NCBI RefSeq assembly: GCF_947497285.1
Contig: NZ_CANMFT010000003.1
Location: forward strand, 186,001-250,000
Direction: 5' to 3'
Origin: an uncultured Aliiroseovarius sp.
GTDB taxonomy: Bacteria; Pseudomonadota; Alphaproteobacteria; Rhodobacterales; Rhodobacteraceae
Length of the DNA stretch: 64,000 nt
Below, one piece after another: positions 56,288 to 64,000 of this stretch. Below the pieces are notes generated by a model. The model searched no databases. It was not told the DNA's origin and worked only from the letters and a program-made list of their open reading frames with translations. Position numbers and translations under genes: made by a program. Within the stretch, counting starts at the first letter, position 1. Each line of letters opens with the position of its first letter.

Positions 56288-56311
56288 GGGTAAATGTGAG
56301 GAGTGTATTAT

Positions 56312-56599
56312 ATGTCGAAACCTATGACGAAGACCCAACTGGTCGCTGCCTTGGCCGAAGAAATGGGCTCGGACAAGAAATCGGCGTCGAGCGCGCTGGA
56401 CGGTATCATCAACATCATCACCAAAGAAGTTTCTGGTGGTGGCGCTGTGACCCTTCCGGGTGTCGGCAAGATTTACTGCCGCGAGCGTCCCGCACGCATG
56501 GTGCGCAACCCCGCCACCGGCGAGCAGATCCACAAAGATGCCGACAAGGTCGTGAAGATGACCATTGCGAAGGCTCTGAAAGACAGCGTGAACGGCTGA
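56312..56599 (+). CDS. HU-family DNA-binding protein
   Basis: A 95-residue HU/IHF-type protein: MTKTQLVAALAEEMGSDKKSASSALDGIINIITKEVSGGGAVTLPGVGKIYCRERPARMVRNPATGE holds the dimer core and DNA-binding arm with the NPATGE turn. It bends DNA and compacts the nucleoid. GAGGAG at 8-nt spacing fixes the ATG at 56312. It is followed by a terminator. Confidence 0.93.
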   Translation: MSKPMTKTQLVAALAEEMGSDKKSASSALDGIINIITKEVSGGGAVTLPGVGKIYCRERPARMVRNPATGEQIHKDADKVVKMTIAKALKDSVNG

Positions 56600-56639
56600 T
56601 CTTGGTGCCTTCGGGGCTTGTCCCCGGACACGAATTCGG

Positions 56640-56671
56640 AAAGGGTCGCCCAAGTGGCGGCCCTTTTCTTT
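56640..56671 (+). terminator. Terminator after the HU gene
   Basis: AAGGGTCGCC (56641-56650) pairs with GGCGGCCCTT (56656-56665) with one G-T pair and a CAAGT loop, followed by a T-rich run. Confidence 0.88.
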
Positions 56672-56684
56672 TGCCGGAGGTGAC

Positions 56685-57560
56685 ATGGATCTGCGCGCGA
56701 TTCTGATGGGGCTGGGTTTTGCCCTGATGTGGAGTTCGGCCTTCACGTCCGCGCGCATCATCGTGGCGGACGCACCACCGCTCTATTCGCTCGCGCTACG
56801 GTTTTTGATTTCAGGGCTGCTTGCCGTGATCATTGCACGCGCCCTTGGGCAAAGCTGGAAATTGACCCGCAACCAGTGGCGGGCGGTGATCATCTTCGGC
56901 GTCTGCCAGAACGCGCTATATCTGGGTCTGAATTTCGTCGCCATGCAATGGATCGAAGCTGGTCTGGCGTCGATCATCGCCTCGACCATGCCCCTGATGG
57001 TGGCCTTGGCGGGGTGGATCCTGATGGGTGACAGGATGCGCCCGCTGGCGATGGTCGGGCTGTTGGCCGGGATGATTGGTGTCGCCCTGATCATGGGGTC
57101 GCGGTTGTCTGGCGGCGTTGATGTGACCGGCGTGGTGCTTTGCTTTATCGCCGCCGCCGCCCTGACTGCCGCCACTTTGGCCGTGCGCACAGCCTCGTCC
57201 GGCGGCAATCTGATGATGATCGTCGGCTTGCAAATGTTTGTGGGGTCCGCCGTGCTGGCCGTCGTCGCCCTGTTTCTGGAAAGCCCGGCGTTCGAACCCA
57301 GCCTGCGCTTGGGTCTTGCGTTCACCTATACCGTCCTTGTGCCCGGCGTGCTGGCCACTTGGGTCTGGTTCGCGCTGGTGGGTCGCATAGGCGCGGTGAA
57401 GGCAGCAACCTTTCATTTCCTCAACCCGTTCTTTGGCGTCGCAATTGCCTGGCTCTTGCTGGGTGAAGCGCTGACCACCACCGATTTTATCGGTGTTGCC
57501 ATCATCACGTTTGGCATCCTTGCGGTGCAGCTTTCGAAACAAAACCCCACACAGACGTGA
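56685..57560 (+). CDS. EamA-family DMT transporter
   Basis: A 291-residue inner-membrane protein with ten predicted helices in two EamA repeats. ALMWSSAFTSARI opens repeat one; the second repeat is around FHFLNPFFGVAIAWLLLGE. The substrate is unknown; related proteins export amino acids or metabolites. It is separated from ccdA by 57 bp. Confidence 0.9.
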   Translation: MDLRAILMGLGFALMWSSAFTSARIIVADAPPLYSLALRFLISGLLAVIIARALGQSWKLTRNQWRAVIIFGVCQNALYLGLNFVAMQWIEAGLASIIASTMPLMVALAGWILMGDRMRPLAMVGLLAGMIGVALIMGSRLSGGVDVTGVVLCFIAAAALTAATLAVRTASSGGNLMMIVGLQMFVGSAVLAVVALFLESPAFEPSLRLGLAFTYTVLVPGVLATWVWFALVGRIGAVKAATFHFLNPFFGVAIAWLLLGEALTTTDFIGVAIITFGILAVQLSKQNPTQT

Positions 57561-57617
57561 AGGCGCGCGTTGCCATCGTGAGATGACATTTGCGGCCATT
57601 TCCATAGGTTTGATGCC

Positions 57618-58331
57618 ATGGAGCTTTTGTTCGGATATCTTGCGGGCCTGCTGACCCTGATTAACCCGTGCGTCTTGCCGGTGTTGCCGATTGTGCTGGC
57701 GACAGCGCTGCAAGCCAGCCGTTACGGACCCCTCGCGGTTGCAGCAGGGATGAGCGTGTCTTTCGTCACGCTGGGCCTTGTCGTCACCGTGGCAGGCTAT
57801 TCGATTGGCCTGACCGAAGACATGGTCGCGCGTGGCGGCGCGATCTTGATGGTCGCTTTCGGGCTTATCCTTATGACGCCCGTCTTGTCAGAGCGATTTG
57901 CAACAGCAACCACAGGCGTGTCCGCCCACGCCGATACAAGTTTTGACGATGTCGACCGCTCAAGCCTTGGCGGGCAATTCCTTGGCGGTATGTTGTTGGG
58001 CGCGGTTTGGAGCCCCTGCATCGGCCCGACGCTTGGCGGGGCAATCTCGCTGGCGTCACAAGGCAAAAGCATTCCTTGGGCGGCCGCAATCATGGTCGCG
58101 TTTGCACTGGGCGTGTCGACCATCATCATTGCGCTGGGCTATGGCGCGCGGTCTGCGATCATGCGCAGACAGGCTCTAATGCGCCGGATTGCGCAGAAAT
58201 CCCGCCCCATCATGGGGGCGATCTTTCTGGCCGTCGGTCTGGCGATCCTGTTCCGTTTTCACCATGTCGTTGAAGCCTGGGCGGTGAACGCTCTGCCAGC
58301 TTGGCTAAACGATCTTTCCGTATCCCTTTGA
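57618..58331 (+). CDS. CcdA-like thiol-electron transporter
   Basis: A 237-residue membrane protein of the CcdA/DsbD transmembrane family. The two functional cysteines are in LINPCVLPVLP (helix 1) and WSPCIGPTLGG (middle), so it should pass electrons from cytoplasmic thioredoxin to the periplasm. It lies 11 bp upstream of a periplasmic thioredoxin, which is its likely partner. Confidence 0.92.
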   Translation: MELLFGYLAGLLTLINPCVLPVLPIVLATALQASRYGPLAVAAGMSVSFVTLGLVVTVAGYSIGLTEDMVARGGAILMVAFGLILMTPVLSERFATATTGVSAHADTSFDDVDRSSLGGQFLGGMLLGAVWSPCIGPTLGGAISLASQGKSIPWAAAIMVAFALGVSTIIIALGYGARSAIMRRQALMRRIAQKSRPIMGAIFLAVGLAILFRFHHVVEAWAVNALPAWLNDLSVSL

Positions 58332-58342
58332 AGGAGACCCCA

Positions 58343-58753
58343 ATGAAACGCCGTGACTTTTTAACCCTGACCGCCGCTGCGGCCTTTGCACCACTGACCC
58401 TGCGCGCCGCGATTGCCGACTATGCGCCGGGTCTTGTGACCAAGGCTCTTGAGAATGGTGAAACCGTCTTTCTGGACTTCAAAGCCAGTTGGTGCAGCAC
58501 CTGTGCGGCACAGGAGCGTGTGATCAATGCGCTTTTGGAAGAAAACCCGGCTTACGACCAATCCATCACCTTCATCAATGTTGACTGGGACGAACACGGG
58601 AAGTCCGAGCTTGCGAAATCCCTGCGTATCCCGCGGCGTTCGACACTTGTTGTGCTGAAAGGCGATCAGGAACTTGGGCGGATCGTGGCGGGCACCTCGG
58701 TGTCTGATATCAAGGCGCTGATGGATACGGCGCTTTCAGCGGCGACGGCTTAA
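58343..58753 (+). CDS. Periplasmic thioredoxin-family protein with Tat signal
   Basis: A 136-residue protein with a twin-arginine leader (MKRRDFLTLTAAAAFAP) and a thioredoxin fold, active site WCSTCAAQ. It resembles the C-terminal domain of DsbD. Export by Tat suggests it folds before export. The CcdA-like gene upstream is the likely electron donor. AAGGAG precedes the ATG at 58343. Confidence 0.9.
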   Translation: MKRRDFLTLTAAAAFAPLTLRAAIADYAPGLVTKALENGETVFLDFKASWCSTCAAQERVINALLEENPAYDQSITFINVDWDEHGKSELAKSLRIPRRSTLVVLKGDQELGRIVAGTSVSDIKALMDTALSAATA

Positions 58754-58756
58754 GCC

Positions 58757-59863
58757 TTATCCGATCTTGCCGCGCACGCCTTCGCCCATCTGGGCGCGGT
58801 GCAGCATGACGTGATCAAGGATGACACAAGCCGCCATCGCCTCGCCCACGGGCACGGCACGGATGCCGACGCAGGGGTCGTGACGGCCCTTGGTGACAAC
58901 CTCGATGGGTTCACCCGTCTTGGTGATCGACTGGCGTGGAGTCAGGATCGAACTGGTTGGCTTCACGGCAAAGCGCACGACAATGTCCTGACCGCTTGAG
59001 ATACCGCCCAGAATGCCGCCTGCGTGGTTTGAGTTGAAGATTGGGCCGTCCGGTCCCATCGAAATCTCGTCCGCGTTCTCGGTCCCTCGCAGCCCCGCAG
59101 CCGCCATGCCTTCGCCAATCTCGACACCCTTCACGGCGTTGATCGACATCATCGCGGCGGCCAGATCAGTGTCTAACTTGGCGTAAATCGGGGCGCCCAG
59201 ACCCGCGGGTGCGCCGCGCAGGACGACCTCGACCGCCGCGCCGACGCTGTCGTTTTCTTTGGTGCGCAGGTGCTGCAGGTAATCTTCCCATTCCTTGACC
59301 GCCGTATTGTCGGGCAGCCAGAATGGGTTTTGGTCAATCGCGTCCCAGTCGAACTTCTCACGATCCAGATGCAAAGCGCCCATCTGGGTCATGTAGCCCT
59401 TGATCTGAAGCCCCGGCAGCAGCGCCTTCAGCGCCTCACGCGCCACGCCACCAGCGGCCACACGCGCCGCCGTTTCGCGGGCCGAGGATCGTCCACCCCC
59501 GCGCGGGTCGCGGATACCATATTTCTGCCAATAGGTGATGTCGGCATGACCGGGGCGGAAGGTCTTTTCGATCTCGCCATAGTCTTTCGAGCGCTGGTCG
59601 GTGTTTTCGATCATCAACTGAATGGGCGTGCCAGTGGTCTGACCCTCATACACACCCGACAGGATGCGCACCTGATCGGGTTCGTTGCGCTGCGTCATGT
59701 TCTTGTTCTGACCGGGCCGACGTTTGTCGAGCCAGACCTGTATCATCTCAGCTTCCAGCGGCACGCCCGGAGGGCAGCCATCGACCGTCGCCCCCAAGGC
59801 AGGTCCGTGGCTTTCACCCCATGTGGTGACGCGGAAGATATGACCGAAACTGTTCATCGACAT
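58757..59863 (-). CDS. aroC: Chorismate synthase
   Basis: A 368-residue enzyme that makes chorismate from EPSP with reduced [43 protein letters not shown] and the C-terminal [17 protein letters not shown] are the three signature motifs. The ATG at 59863 has AAGGAG upstream. It follows a DMT transporter gene in the same direction after 63 bp and converges with the thioredoxin gene at a 3-bp gap. Confidence 0.96.
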   Translation of the reverse strand: MSMNSFGHIFRVTTWGESHGPALGATVDGCPPGVPLEAEMIQVWLDKRRPGQNKNMTQRNEPDQVRILSGVYEGQTTGTPIQLMIENTDQRSKDYGEIEKTFRPGHADITYWQKYGIRDPRGGGRSSARETAARVAAGGVAREALKALLPGLQIKGYMTQMGALHLDREKFDWDAIDQNPFWLPDNTAVKEWEDYLQHLRTKENDSVGAAVEVVLRGAPAGLGAPIYAKLDTDLAAAMMSINAVKGVEIGEGMAAAGLRGTENADEISMGPDGPIFNSNHAGGILGGISSGQDIVVRFAVKPTSSILTPRQSITKTGEPIEVVTKGRHDPCVGIRAVPVGEAMAACVILDHVMLHRAQMGEGVRGKIG

Positions 59864-59926
59864 GCGCAGGCTCCTTCGTTGCAAGCGTGATAGCGAAGGC
59901 CCGCGCGAAAGGGAAGCGCATCGGCG

Positions 59927-60883
59927 TCAGGTCTGTTCGCGGCGGTGCTTGGGTTTCGGGCTGGGACCAGCGTCATAGCGCGGGTTGGGGTCTCGCAAAA
60001 TCGGATTGCGATTCGACACGGACGGCCGGCTTTCGCGCCAAACGATAAAGATACCGGACCCGATGATAATCGTTGCTCCGACGCCGACCCAGATGTCCGG
60101 CAGCTCTTCGAAAAACAGCAGCCCGAACAGAGTTGCCCACAGAATCTGACTGTATTGGGTCGGCGCGATCACAGCAGCGGGCGCCGCGCGATAGGCCGCG
60201 ATGATCAGGATCTGCGCAAAGACGGACAACGCACCGACTCCGGCGACAAGCCCCAGATCTCCCAGCTCCATCGGGCGATAGACAAACGGCAGGATCAGCC
60301 CCATGAACAGGATGGACGACAGCATCGGAAACAGGATCATGACAGCGGTCCGTTCCTCGTTGCCGATCTTGCGCATAATCACCGATCCAAGGCTTGAGCA
60401 GAAAGCAGCGATCAAGGCGCAGATATGACCAAAAGTGATTTCCGTAACACCTGGTCTAAGCACAACCAGCACCCCGACAAGACCCACAAAAACGGCAGCC
60501 CAACGTTGTGCACGCACGGTTTCGCCAAGAAAAATTGCGGACATCGCGGTGATCAAGAGCGGTGTGGCAAAAAGCAGAGCATAGACCTCGGCCAAAGTCA
60601 GAACGGTGAACGCGTAGAAGGCCGACGACATCGCGATGACTGATGTCGCCGCGCGCAACAAGATCAGCCACGGGTGACGCGGGCGGAAATTATCGACCTG
60701 CCGGTCAGCCAACATCAGGATAGACATCGGCACAAAGGCAAACAGCATCGCGAAAAAGATAATCTGGAAGACGGCATAGTTGACGCCCAGCGCCTTAATG
60801 ATCGCGTCATGGGTCGCAAAAACCCCGAATGCCGCGAAAGCAAAGCCCAGCCCCCTGACGGGTGTGTGTGTGATTTCCGACAT
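59927..60883 (-). CDS. DMT-family (EamA) transporter
   Basis: A 318-residue membrane protein with ten helices, opening RGLGFAFAAFGVFATHDAIIKAL and containing a second repeat about FCSSLGSVIMRKI. A charged cytoplasmic tail ends the protein. The substrate is unknown. It is divergent from the thiamine operon; whether it responds to thiamine is not known. Confidence 0.9.
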   Translation of the reverse strand: MSEITHTPVRGLGFAFAAFGVFATHDAIIKALGVNYAVFQIIFFAMLFAFVPMSILMLADRQVDNFRPRHPWLILLRAATSVIAMSSAFYAFTVLTLAEVYALLFATPLLITAMSAIFLGETVRAQRWAAVFVGLVGVLVVLRPGVTEITFGHICALIAAFCSSLGSVIMRKIGNEERTAVMILFPMLSSILFMGLILPFVYRPMELGDLGLVAGVGALSVFAQILIIAAYRAAPAAVIAPTQYSQILWATLFGLLFFEELPDIWVGVGATIIIGSGIFIVWRESRPSVSNRNPILRDPNPRYDAGPSPKPKHRREQT

Positions 60884-60983
60884 GGCCGGCTCCGATACTT
60901 TGGGTGTTAGCGGTCACATCGCGCATTGCCGCCGTGACGTCAAGGGGGGGTTGTCAAGCCAACGCAAAGCGGTCACAGATAGC

Positions 60984-61074
60984 GATACCTCGGGGTGCCG
61001 GACTGACCGGCTGAGATGCAATGACGCAAACCCGTTGAACCTGAACCGGCTAGAACCGGCGGAGGGAAGGTCAG
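60984..61074 (+). ncRNA. TPP riboswitch (THI element)
   Basis: The hallmark strings appear in order: CGGGGTGCCG, GGCTGAGATG, GTTGAACCTGAACCGG and GGCGGAGGGAAGGT, with a P1 helix made by ACCT (60987-60990) and AGGT (61068-61071). It lies 46 bases before thiB. TPP binding should reduce expression of the thiamine importer operon. Confidence 0.95.
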
Positions 61075-61119
61075 GCTCATCCTCACCCGAACACCGTCCG
61101 GCGCCATAGGAGGATGAAA

Positions 61120-62106
61120 ATGAAAGCCATTTCCTTTGTCGCAGGCGCAGCACTTGCAACCGTCGCCAGCACGGCCTCGGCAGATACGCTGACCGTTTAC
61201 ACATATGACAGCTTCACGTCGGATTGGGGCCCCGGCCCGGCCGTCGAGAAGGCGTTTGAGGCCGAATGCGACTGTGACCTTGAGTTCGTCGCAATGGGGG
61301 ACGGTGCCGAGCTTCTGGCGCGTCTGAAGCTGGAGGGCGCGCGCACGGACGCGGATATTGTGTTAGGCCTCGACACCAACTTGACGGCGGCAGCCAAGGA
61401 CACCGGTCTGTTCGCGCCACATTCGGTGACGGCCGATTGGTCGCTGCCGATCGAATGGACCGATACGACTTTTATCCCCTATGACTGGGGCTATTTTGCC
61501 TTTGTCTATGACAAGGAAAAGGTCTCTAACCCGCCGGAATCCTTCGATGCGCTCGCAGCGTCTGACCTTTCGATCCTCATCCAGGACCCGCGCAGTTCGA
61601 CCCCAGGCTTGGGGCTACTGCTTTGGGTCAAGTCGGTCTATGGCGACAAAGCCGCCGAAGCTTGGGCTGGTTTGAACGATCAGGTTGTGACGGTCACGAA
61701 GGGCTGGTCAGAAGCCTACGGCATGTTTTTGGAGGGAGAGGCCGATCTGGTTCTGAGCTACACTACATCACCTGCCTATCATCTGATCGCCGAAGATGAT
61801 GACAGCAAAGCCGCGATCGCCTTCGAGGAAGGCAACTACATGCAGATCGAGGTTGCTGGAAAAGTCGCCTCGTCCGATCAGCCGGAATTGGCTGACAAAT
61901 TCATGGCCTTTGTTGCGTCAGAAGCGTTTCAGTCGATCATCCCGACGACCAACTGGATGTATCCAGCGGTAACGCCGAAAGCAGGCCTTCCCGCTGGGTT
62001 CGAGACCTTGGCGCAACCCGGCAAGGCGCTGGTCTTCTCGTCAGAAGAGGCAGGCGCGTTGCGCAAACCGGCAGTGGAAGAATGGCTCGCAACGTCGGCC
62101 AAATGA
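61120..62106 (+). CDS. thiB: Thiamine ABC transporter substrate-binding protein
   Basis: A 328-residue periplasmic binding protein with a signal peptide (MKAISFVAGAALATVASTASA, cut before DTLTVYTYDSF). E. coli ThiB has nearly the same length. YDSFTSDWGPGPAVEKAFE and the PYDWGYFAFVYDKE region match. The ATG at 61120 has TAGGAGG at 6-nt spacing; the in-frame ATG at 61114 is too close to it. It follows the TPP riboswitch. Confidence 0.95.
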   Translation: MKAISFVAGAALATVASTASADTLTVYTYDSFTSDWGPGPAVEKAFEAECDCDLEFVAMGDGAELLARLKLEGARTDADIVLGLDTNLTAAAKDTGLFAPHSVTADWSLPIEWTDTTFIPYDWGYFAFVYDKEKVSNPPESFDALAASDLSILIQDPRSSTPGLGLLLWVKSVYGDKAAEAWAGLNDQVVTVTKGWSEAYGMFLEGEADLVLSYTTSPAYHLIAEDDDSKAAIAFEEGNYMQIEVAGKVASSDQPELADKFMAFVASEAFQSIIPTTNWMYPAVTPKAGLPAGFETLAQPGKALVFSSEEAGALRKPAVEEWLATSAK

Positions 62107-63641
62107 ACCGTGCAACCACCCTTGGCGTGATCGCGCTGGGGGTGGTCGTTTGCCTGACCTTTGGAACACTGGCGGCCGTCGCCTTGCGTGCGGACGCCGT
62201 CGCGCGGCTTGGCCCGGCGGACTGGGCGGCGGTGCGGTTCACCTTATGGCAGGCAGCCCTGTCTGCCGCGTTAAGCATTCTGCTTGCCATCCCAGTCGCA
62301 CGCGCCTTGGCACGGCGCCGTTTTCCGGGGCGCACTGTTCTTGTGACACTGTTGGGGGCCCCCTTCATTCTACCTGTCATCGTTGCGGTGCTGGGGCTGA
62401 TCGCGGTTTTCGGCCGCTCTGGCGTCGTCAGCACCGTTCTGGGGGCTTTTGGCGCCGAACCCGTGTCTATTTACGGCTATCACGGGGTCATCTTGGCCCA
62501 CGTCTTTTTCAATTTCCCGCTCGCGACGCGGTTGATCTTGCAAGGCTGGCTTTCAATACCGGCCGAGCGTTTCCGTCTGGCCGCATCGCTTGGGCTGCGC
62601 CCGCATGACATTGCGCGCATGCTAGAGCGCCCGATGTTGCGCGAGGTGGTGCCGGGCGCAGCTCTGGTCATCTTCCTGATCTGCCTGACCTCTTTCGCCG
62701 TCGCGTTGACTTTGGGTGGTGGCCCCCGCGCAACGACCGTCGAACTGGCGATATACGAGGCGTTCCGATTTGATTTTGACCTTGGCCGCGCAGCCCTGCT
62801 GGCCTTAATCCAGTTTGCCTTGGGGGCTGGCGCGGCGCTGATTGCTTTTTGGGTCGCGATCCCCGGTGATATGGGCGCTGGGCTGGACCGCGCCATTCGG
62901 CGCTGGGACGACAGCGTGCTGCACCGCACACGTGACGTTCTGGTTGTCGGGCTTGCGATGCTGTTTCTCGCCTTGCCGCTTGCGATGGTTGTGGTGAACG
63001 GATTACCGGGGGTGTTGTCGCTACCGGTTCAGGTTTACGCCGCTGCGCTGCGGTCCATTCTTGTGGCGCTTGGATCGGCGGGCTTGACGTTGATACTTGC
63101 GCTGCCGATCGCGGTTTACGCTGTTCAAAGGCGGTCTCGTCTTATCGAGGGGTTAGGCTATATGACGATCGCGGCATCGCCGTTGGTGATCGGCACGGGG
63201 CTGTTCATCATCACCTTTCCGTTCATCAAGCCCTCTGATCTGGCCTTGCCAATTACCGCCCTTGTCAACGCCGCGATGAGCCTGCCTTTCACCCTGCGCG
63301 CCTTGGTGCCAGCGCTTGCTGCGACCGAAGCGAACTTTGGCGCCCTCGCAGATGGATTGGGGATGCATGGCTTGGCACGCCTGCGCTATCTTTGGCTGCC
63401 CCGGCTACGCCGACCAATCGGATTTGCGCTTGGCCTTGCTGGGGCATTGTCTATGGGTGACCTTGGTGTAATCGCGATGTTTGCAGATACGCACAATGCC
63501 ACGCTGCCTTTGCAATTGTTCCGACTGATGGGCGCCTACCGGATGGAGGACGCGGCCGCCGCCGGACTTTTGCTACTGCTATTGTCGCTTTCGATATTCT
63601 GGATTTTCGACCGAGGAGGCCGCGTCAATGCTGTCCGTTGA
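62103..63641 (+). CDS. thiP: Thiamine ABC transporter permease
   Basis: A 512-residue double permease: two copies of the binding-protein-dependent permease domain with about six helices each. FNFPLATRLILQGWLSIPAERFRLAASLGL is the first EAA loop. The start overlaps the thiB stop (ATGA) and it overlaps thiQ by 14 nt. Confidence 0.93.
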   Translation: MNRATTLGVIALGVVVCLTFGTLAAVALRADAVARLGPADWAAVRFTLWQAALSAALSILLAIPVARALARRRFPGRTVLVTLLGAPFILPVIVAVLGLIAVFGRSGVVSTVLGAFGAEPVSIYGYHGVILAHVFFNFPLATRLILQGWLSIPAERFRLAASLGLRPHDIARMLERPMLREVVPGAALVIFLICLTSFAVALTLGGGPRATTVELAIYEAFRFDFDLGRAALLALIQFALGAGAALIAFWVAIPGDMGAGLDRAIRRWDDSVLHRTRDVLVVGLAMLFLALPLAMVVVNGLPGVLSLPVQVYAAALRSILVALGSAGLTLILALPIAVYAVQRRSRLIEGLGYMTIAASPLVIGTGLFIITFPFIKPSDLALPITALVNAAMSLPFTLRALVPALAATEANFGALADGLGMHGLARLRYLWLPRLRRPIGFALGLAGALSMGDLGVIAMFADTHNATLPLQLFRLMGAYRMEDAAAAGLLLLLLSLSIFWIFDRGGRVNAVR

Positions 63642-64000
63642 AGCCGCACAGGTCGTGCTGGATGATTTTTCCCTTTCGGCCGACTTCACAATCACCAAGG
63701 GCGCGCGCGTCGCCGTTCTGGGCCCCTCCGGGGCAGGCAAGTCAACTCTGCTCGCGGCGATCGCGGGGTTTCAGGATTTGGCGACAGGACGCATCTTGTG
63801 GAACGGTGAGCCCTTGCCTGACGACCCGGCCAAGCGACCGATCAGCATGGTCTTTCAAGACAACAACCTGTTCCCGCATCTGAGCGTTGCGCAAAATGTC
63901 GGGCTTGGTCTTAGGCCGGATCTGAAGCTGACGTCACAGGACCGGGAACGGGTTGAAACCGCCTTGTCCCGTGTCGGTTTGATGGGCATGGGCGCGCGCA
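63628..64000 (+). CDS. thiQ: Thiamine ABC transporter ATP-binding protein (cut by window end)
   Basis: Partial: 124 residues to the right edge. Walker A is GPSGAGKST and the Q-loop is VFQDNNLFPHLS. The ATG at 63628 has GAGGAGG at 63613-63619. The remaining part with the ABC signature and Walker B lies outside. Confidence 0.93.
   Translation, partial: MLSVEAAQVVLDDFSLSADFTITKGARVAVLGPSGAGKSTLLAAIAGFQDLATGRILWNGEPLPDDPAKRPISMVFQDNNLFPHLSVAQNVGLGLRPDLKLTSQDRERVETALSRVGLMGMGAR

Noticed and set aside
63638-63883. 81-codon frame overlapping thiQ
   Set aside because: The thiQ frame from 63628 has Walker A, Q-loop and an excellent ribosome site; the other frame has none.
1-64000. CRISPR array, IS element, prophage or integron
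   Set aside because: No regularly spaced repeats, transposase, integrase or phage structural genes were seen on either strand.

Overview
This 64 kb window is chromosomal DNA from an alphaproteobacterium of the order Rhodobacterales, most likely the Roseobacter group. The grounds are a Rhodobacter-type porin, a PetP/PetR regulator pair, a histone deacetylase-xseB-ispA-dxs cluster, thiBPQ behind a TPP riboswitch, an RpoH-era housekeeping set (hspQ, ftsK, lolA), high G+C and dense gene packing with many 1-14 nt overlaps. Almost all of it is vertically inherited core genome. I see no insertion sequence, prophage, integrase, CRISPR array or replication origin.

Layout. 1-4.8 kb: a DUF3576 lipoprotein cut by the window edge, a porin, a YggS PLP protein, an L,D-transpeptidase and ribA on the minus strand, and an orphan OmpR-type regulator. 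4.8-6 kb: a small AT-rich insertion carrying a lone PD-(D/E)XK (NucS/DUF91-like) nuclease. 6-12.3 kb: soxR with a textbook SoxR-type promoter driving a VOC protein, then xth, a CnoX/YbbN chaperedoxin, a Lon-N protein, a Trm112-like protein, a ubiquinone hydroxylase and an amidase. 12.4-22.6 kb: aminotransferase, ftsK, ridA, lolA, a lytic transglycosylase, hspQ, gamma-glutamyltransferase, an RsbW/RsbV-like pair and a thiolase.

22.7-31.7 kb is the most accessory-looking region: an fRMsr-type methionine sulfoxide reductase, an XRE-cupin regulator behind a perfect 17-bp palindrome, a GFA formaldehyde-activating-type protein, two long DMGDH/sarcosine-dehydrogenase-like flavoenzymes with a GlxA/GbdR-type regulator between them, a GNAT acetyltransferase and a RarD permease. 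I read it as a methylated-amine demethylation locus with formaldehyde handling built in.

31.7-52 kb: pseudouridine synthase, a FabH-like ketosynthase, tRNA-Leu(CAG), an NDUFA9-like protein, uppP, gltD-gltB, mtgA, a GST, queG, ilvE divergent from petP-petR, then the HDAC-xseB-ispA-dxs isoprenoid cluster. 52-64 kb: an epimerase-like SDR, adenine deaminase overlapping AMP nucleosidase, an HU protein with a structured leader, EamA transporters, a CcdA/Tat-thioredoxin pair, aroC, and a TPP riboswitch followed by thiB-thiP-thiQ, with thiQ running off the right edge.

No wholly new system is obvious. The best leads are the amine locus with its palindromic operator, the AT-rich nuclease gene beside a tRNA-3'-end-like remnant, and a terminator hairpin that swallows the ribosome binding site of a gene of unknown function at 45.5 kb. 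All assignments come from reading the sequence by eye; no database search was run.
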